A stretch of DNA of 25,792 bases from an uncultured Desulfovibrionaceae bacterium (GTDB lineage Bacteria; Desulfobacterota; Desulfovibrionia; Desulfovibrionales; Desulfovibrionaceae): assembly GCA_947074125.1 (NCBI GenBank), contig CAMTOM010000001.1:1-25792 (forward strand). Reading direction: 5' to 3'. Of the stretch, positions 23,211-25,792 are shown one piece after another. A model generated the notes under the pieces. It made no database searches. It was not told where the DNA came from and saw only the letters and a list, made by a program, of their open reading frames with translations. The first letter of the stretch is position 1; every line of letters starts with the position of its first letter. A program made the position numbers and the translations under genes.

Positions 23211-23535
23211 CCAGAAGCACGCTGTACTCCTCGTGCGGCACCGAACCAGCCCCCTTTCAATCTTATTCCGCCCTATCAATAAAAGAAGGGAAACTCACTC
23301 TCTGCATGACAGCCATATGCGAGGCGCATAACGCACATACCTGTCATACGCAGATAGCCTGAGATTCCCTTCTTCTTTTTTTCCTCATCTCATACAAGGC
23401 ACATATAGCACTGCAATCCATACCCGATGCTACAGGCTACAAGAGGAACAAAAAAACACCACCGTCATCCCTAATCACAAATGCTTCACGAACAATAAAA
23501 AATCAATCTCGTGCAAACACACAAGCTACAAAAGA
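23211..23535. other. Intergenic stretch with a rod-like hairpin
   Basis: Between the secreted protein gene and the small minus-strand gene. It holds the long hairpin described separately (23283-23382). The part from 23383 to 23535 is AT-rich and shows nothing I can name. Confidence 0.5.
23283..23382 (+). ncRNA. Candidate structured RNA or elaborate terminator (rod-like hairpin)
   Basis: A nested stem nearly 90 bases long. Outer helix 23283-23296 with 23361-23374 (13 of 14 pairs). Middle helix 23301-23312 with 23341-23354, 12 pairs with a two-base bulge at 23348-23349 (TCTGCATGACAG and CTGTCAT..GCAGA). Apical helix TATGCG/CGCATA (23316-23321/23325-23330) with a 3-base loop. A run of seven T follows at 23376-23382. 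It starts 72 bases after the stop of the secreted protein gene. It could be the 3' terminator of that mRNA or a small stand-alone RNA. It lacks the conserved GGAA apical loop of SRP RNA. Confidence 0.6.
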
Positions 23536-23712
23536 TTACGATGAGTATCCCTCCAGAGCCAAGGGCAGGCCTTCCAGCATTTGCACCTGTTCAATCAAGG
23601 CAGAAAGATTCAGACATGCCTGATGCAGCACACCCGCTTCACCTGGTTCAAGCATACCCAGCACAGATTCCAGAGCCACTGTCACACTTGGCATATCTTC
23701 GCTCAAAGCCAT
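23536..23712 (-). CDS. Small protein of unknown function, 58 aa
   Basis: A complete small gene: ATG 23712, stop TAA 23536-23538. AAGGAG lies eight bases before the ATG (AAGGAGAAGAAGCA then ATG), a strong ribosome binding site. The protein begins MALSEDMPSVTVALES and ends EGLPLALEGYSS; it is acidic, leucine-rich and mostly helical, with one cysteine (C33 in HQACLNL). No signal peptide or membrane segment. Not recognised. A TTGACA box is found on the same strand about 130 bases upstream. Codon use resembles neighbouring genes. The opposite strand has a larger open frame, but its composition is not protein-like and it lacks a ribosome binding site. Confidence 0.72.
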   Translation of the reverse strand: MALSEDMPSVTVALESVLGMLEPGEAGVLHQACLNLSALIEQVQMLEGLPLALEGYSS

Positions 23713-23817
23713 TGCTTCTTCTCCTTGATGTATCAGATCACAATTTATGTATGTAACAATTCATTTTTCACACGACATTCCAGCGCGCCACAAAAGCTAC
23801 CCGCTGAACGCAAAGAA

Positions 23818-23846
23818 AAACTATCTGAGATGGATTTATTTGTCAA
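23818..23846 (-). promoter_or_regulatory. Putative sigma-70-type promoter for the 58-aa gene
   Basis: On the minus strand a perfect -35 TTGACA (23841-23846 in plus coordinates) is followed after 17 bases by TAGTTT (23818-23823) as a weak -10. It would give a leader of about 100 bases before ATG 23712. The flanking AT-rich bases contain a direct repeat ATTTATTT (23834-23841 and 23853-23860). Confidence 0.4.
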
Positions 23847-23948
23847 TAAAAAATTTATTTAAAAACACTCTTTTTTCTTTTTTTATTCTTGCCAGAAATT
23901 CTCACTCCAGCTACAGGTAAAGAAAAACACCCAACAGAGGAGAGCCAT

Positions 23949-24770
23949 ATGAAATCAATCATAGCGGAACGATTGAACGTGCAATTTTCCCCTGTAGCCA
24001 TTGCCATGACGGATGAAAAGCCAGAAAACGCCCTTCAGTTCAAAGAAGGTAAATGGGGCTGTGTGATGTTCATGTACGCCAATGTTGCCAAGGGCAAAAC
24101 GGCGGCCTTTGATATTGCGACCTGTGGTTGTTGGGGAGGAGGTGTTGGCTTATGCTTTGGCAATACCTACCTTGGATTCCCTGGGGGTCTTGAGGGATTC
24201 GCAGGATTTTTGTCTTCAGGCAATGGGGGCACAGAAGAAGGCAGAAACATGGCTGCCATACTTGAATCTGCCGCAGGAAAGGATTTTAGTGACGACTATC
24301 TGCACGGCGAATGCTTCAAACAAAATCCACAATTGGTGCATCAATGGATTAACGAACTGCCTCTTCAGGAAAACGCCAAAAAGTACACTGTTCTCAGACC
24401 ACTTGCAGAATATCCTGACGATGCAGAGCCGCCCGCCGCAGTTTCATTTGTCGTGAACGCGCTTCAGCTCTCTGCCCTCACCATACTTGCCAATTATGGA
24501 CGTGAGGGACGTGAAAATGTCTGTATTCCCTGGGCTGCGGGCTGCCAGCTTATCGCCTTGCTTCCCATCGCAGAAGGACTCTCAGACAAGCCACGAGCCG
24601 TCATTGGACTGACCGATCTTTCAGCTCGCAAAGCGGTTCGCAAGCTGCTGGGAGAAGACTGCCTGACCTTCAGCATGCCCTATCAGATGTATCAGGAAAT
24701 GGAGCGGCATGTGCAGGGCAGTTTCTTTGACCGCCCCCTGCTACAAGCGTTACTCTCTCAAAGTCTTTAG
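23949..24770 (+). CDS. DUF169 family protein
   Basis: Cytoplasmic protein of 273 aa. It has the DUF169 pattern: an N-terminal SPVAIAMTDEKPENA, a cysteine-containing strand GCVMFMYANVAKG, the glycine/cysteine-rich segment ATCGCWGGGVGLCFG, and the later IPWAAGCQLIALLP. Five conserved-looking cysteines make metal or cofactor binding plausible, but no activity is established for this family to my knowledge. Start ATG 23949 with GAGGAGAGCCAT just upstream; the frame is open 20 codons further. It diverges from the 58-aa gene and is followed by a repressor gene. A partner in an anaerobic redox process is one guess. Confidence 0.85.
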   Translation: MKSIIAERLNVQFSPVAIAMTDEKPENALQFKEGKWGCVMFMYANVAKGKTAAFDIATCGCWGGGVGLCFGNTYLGFPGGLEGFAGFLSSGNGGTEEGRNMAAILESAAGKDFSDDYLHGECFKQNPQLVHQWINELPLQENAKKYTVLRPLAEYPDDAEPPAAVSFVVNALQLSALTILANYGREGRENVCIPWAAGCQLIALLPIAEGLSDKPRAVIGLTDLSARKAVRKLLGEDCLTFSMPYQMYQEMERHVQGSFFDRPLLQALLSQSL

Positions 24771-24777
24771 CCCCTGC

Positions 24778-24824
24778 AGGCTCATGGTGTGACGCCACGA
24801 TCACATTCGCGCCATCATGAGCCT
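24778..24824 (+). repeat. Inverted repeat after the DUF169 gene
   Basis: AGGCTCATG (24778-24786) pairs perfectly with CATGAGCCT (24816-24824), loop 29 bases. It begins eight bases after the DUF169 stop. No T-tract follows, so terminator function is uncertain. Confidence 0.5.
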
Positions 24825-24869
24825 ATAAAACAATGTACTATATAATTGATAAATAATATATATTTTAGA

Positions 24870-24904
24870 TTGACTTTTTTGTGAAAATCATTCATAAATG
24901 AGGC
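24870..24904 (+). promoter_or_regulatory. Putative promoter of the CI-like repressor with start at or next to its ATG
   Basis: -35 TTGACT (24870-24875), 17-base spacer, -10 CATAAA (24893-24898). The expected transcription start falls at about 24905, the A of the ATG. Just upstream is a palindrome AATATATATT and other AT-rich half-sites that could be operators. A GAGG (24900-24903) lies only one base before the ATG, too close for a normal ribosome binding site. Confidence 0.5.
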
Positions 24905-25660
24905 ATGAAACAGGCAAGCACAGATATACTTGATCATTTGCTCCATCTTTTTGGCTTTACCCGTGATATCCAACTCGCCACAAAGCTTGGGGTCTCACCA
25001 CAGGCCATAAGTCAGGCACGGCGGAAGAATAAAATCCCCGAATCCTGGCTCTTGCGCATTGCCAGAACAGACAATATTTCTCTCGACGCCCTGCTTGCGT
25101 CTACCCCGCAGCATTCTCTCAACGAATCGCTTCTCACGCCAGTACCACAGTCAACACAAGCACAACCGCACACCCCGCTTCTCTCCTCTCCTCCTGTGCA
25201 GGCGCAGCTTATGCGCCCACAAAGCAGCCAGTCTGATATTGATTTCTTACTAGTTCCTTTAGTCGCTGCCCGTCTTTCTGCCGGTGCAGGAAGTCTGGAG
25301 TCTGAAAGTGAAATTCTCGACCATTTCGCATTCCAGCGTGACTGGCTTGCACGTAAAGGGAATCCAGACCAGATGGTTCTCATGCGCGTTTATGGCGACA
25401 GTATGGAGCCCACAATTCGCCATAACGATATGGTACTTGTCGATCAGGGCAAGACACATATTGTGCCGCATACGATTTATGCTGTGGGCTTTAATGAAGA
25501 AATTTATATCAAGCAGCTTGAAACCCTCCCAGGGCACCGCATGATTCTGCGCAGTCACAATGAACGCTATGACCCTATTGAGGTTAACCTGCGTAACGCC
25601 GAGGCAGACAATGCTGTGCGCATCATTGGAAAAATCATCTGGTGGTGTCGGGAGGCATAG
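24905..25660 (+). CDS. CI-type repressor with HTH and S24 (LexA-like) peptidase domain
   Basis: DNA-binding regulator of 251 aa. The N-terminal phage CI-type helix-turn-helix is at about residues 20-42 (DIQLATKLGVSPQAISQARR). A Pro/Ser/Gln-rich linker spans about 68-112. The C-terminal S24 domain has a possible self-cleavage region SAGAGS (about 125-130), S166 in YGDSMEPT and the general-base K203 in EIYIKQLE. Similar proteins keep prophage or stress genes off until RecA-stimulated or similar cleavage. No phage genes are in the window, so it may be a domesticated or stress regulator. Targets may include itself. Its neighbour is the DUF169 gene. Confidence 0.9.
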   Translation: MKQASTDILDHLLHLFGFTRDIQLATKLGVSPQAISQARRKNKIPESWLLRIARTDNISLDALLASTPQHSLNESLLTPVPQSTQAQPHTPLLSSPPVQAQLMRPQSSQSDIDFLLVPLVAARLSAGAGSLESESEILDHFAFQRDWLARKGNPDQMVLMRVYGDSMEPTIRHNDMVLVDQGKTHIVPHTIYAVGFNEEIYIKQLETLPGHRMILRSHNERYDPIEVNLRNAEADNAVRIIGKIIWWCREA

Positions 25661-25747
25661 CGAAGCTTTCTATTATTGCCTATTTAGTAAAATATATCAC
25701 CAAACAACATTACTCTGCTTCTCAAAATCTAAGAATATCTGCTCCGC

Positions 25748-25792
25748 AAGGGTTAAGGAATTGTGGGGGGTTGCACCCCCTGCGAATCCCTT
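25748..25792. repeat. GC-rich hairpin at the window edge
   Basis: GGGGG (25766-25770) pairs with CCCCC (25776-25780) around TTGCA, and AAGGG (25748-25752) can pair with CCCTT (25788-25792), giving an imperfect longer stem cut off by the end of the window. It could be a terminator or a dispersed palindromic repeat. The missing sequence prevents a decision. Confidence 0.4.

Noticed and set aside
23283..23382. SRP (4.5S) RNA as the identity of the rod-like hairpin
   Set aside because: The conserved GGAA apical loop and the asymmetric bulge sequence are missing on both strands.
23643..23657. tRNA T-arm-like GGTTCAAGC
   Set aside because: No acceptor or anticodon stems around it; it lies inside the 58-aa gene.
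23581..23862. Plus-strand open frame of 93 aa opposite the 58-aa gene
   Set aside because: Rich in H, F, Q and C in the manner of a shadow frame, with no ribosome binding site; the opposite strand has a far better candidate.

Overview
The window looks like chromosomal DNA from a moderate-GC sulfate-reducing Desulfovibrionaceae-type bacterium. The main evidence is a complete dsrA-dsrB-dsrD block (dissimilatory sulfite reductase) followed by a cobyrinate a,c-diamide synthase gene. The DsrA and DsrB lengths (437 and 381 aa) and cysteine spacing match the Desulfovibrio enzymes as I remember them. No tRNA, rRNA, CRISPR array, transposase or integrase was seen.

Layout. (1) 1-599: 3' part of a tungstate/molybdate-type ABC ATPase. 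(2) 993-4016 (+): a compact selenium/sulfur-carrier cluster with a YedE-type membrane protein, a TusA/YedF-like carrier (stop and start overlap by 1 nt), a DUF3343-type protein with an unrecognised C-terminal half, and a divergent YjeF-C/NnrD-like kinase-fold protein whose GTG overlaps the previous stop. (3) 4070-9186 (-): a hybrid histidine kinase with an HPt domain, then a DegT-type sugar aminotransferase and a GT2 glycosyltransferase, closely spaced like an operon. (4) 9276-10193 (+): an EamA/DMT exporter. (5) 10240-12617 (-): two unrecognised cytoplasmic proteins and an RlpA/SPOR cell-wall protein. (6) 13005-17342 (+): dsrA, dsrB, a strong hairpin, dsrD, a rho-independent-type terminator, then cbiA. 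(7) 17402-20595 (+): a small lipoprotein, a large lipoprotein without a normal start codon, and a YiiX-type (C92) papain-like amidase. (8) 20676-22431 (-): rpsB-tsf with a clear terminator. (9) 22725-25660: a small secreted protein, a long rod-like hairpin ending in a T-tract, a 58-aa small gene on the minus strand, a DUF169 gene and a CI/S24-type repressor that may be read from a leaderless mRNA.

How they fit together. DsrAB reduces sulfite at a siroheme-[4Fe-4S] site and DsrD is its small partner. CbiA acts in the corrinoid pathway, which shares precursors with siroheme. The YedE/TusA/DUF3343 set points to selenium (or reactive sulfur) uptake and carrier chemistry, and the ABC ATPase may supply W/Mo for selenium/tungsten enzymes; these metabolic links are inferred from family knowledge. 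The least explained parts are the back half of the selenium cluster, the 17.4-20.6 kb envelope genes, and the 23.2-23.9 kb stretch with a structured RNA candidate and a hidden small gene.
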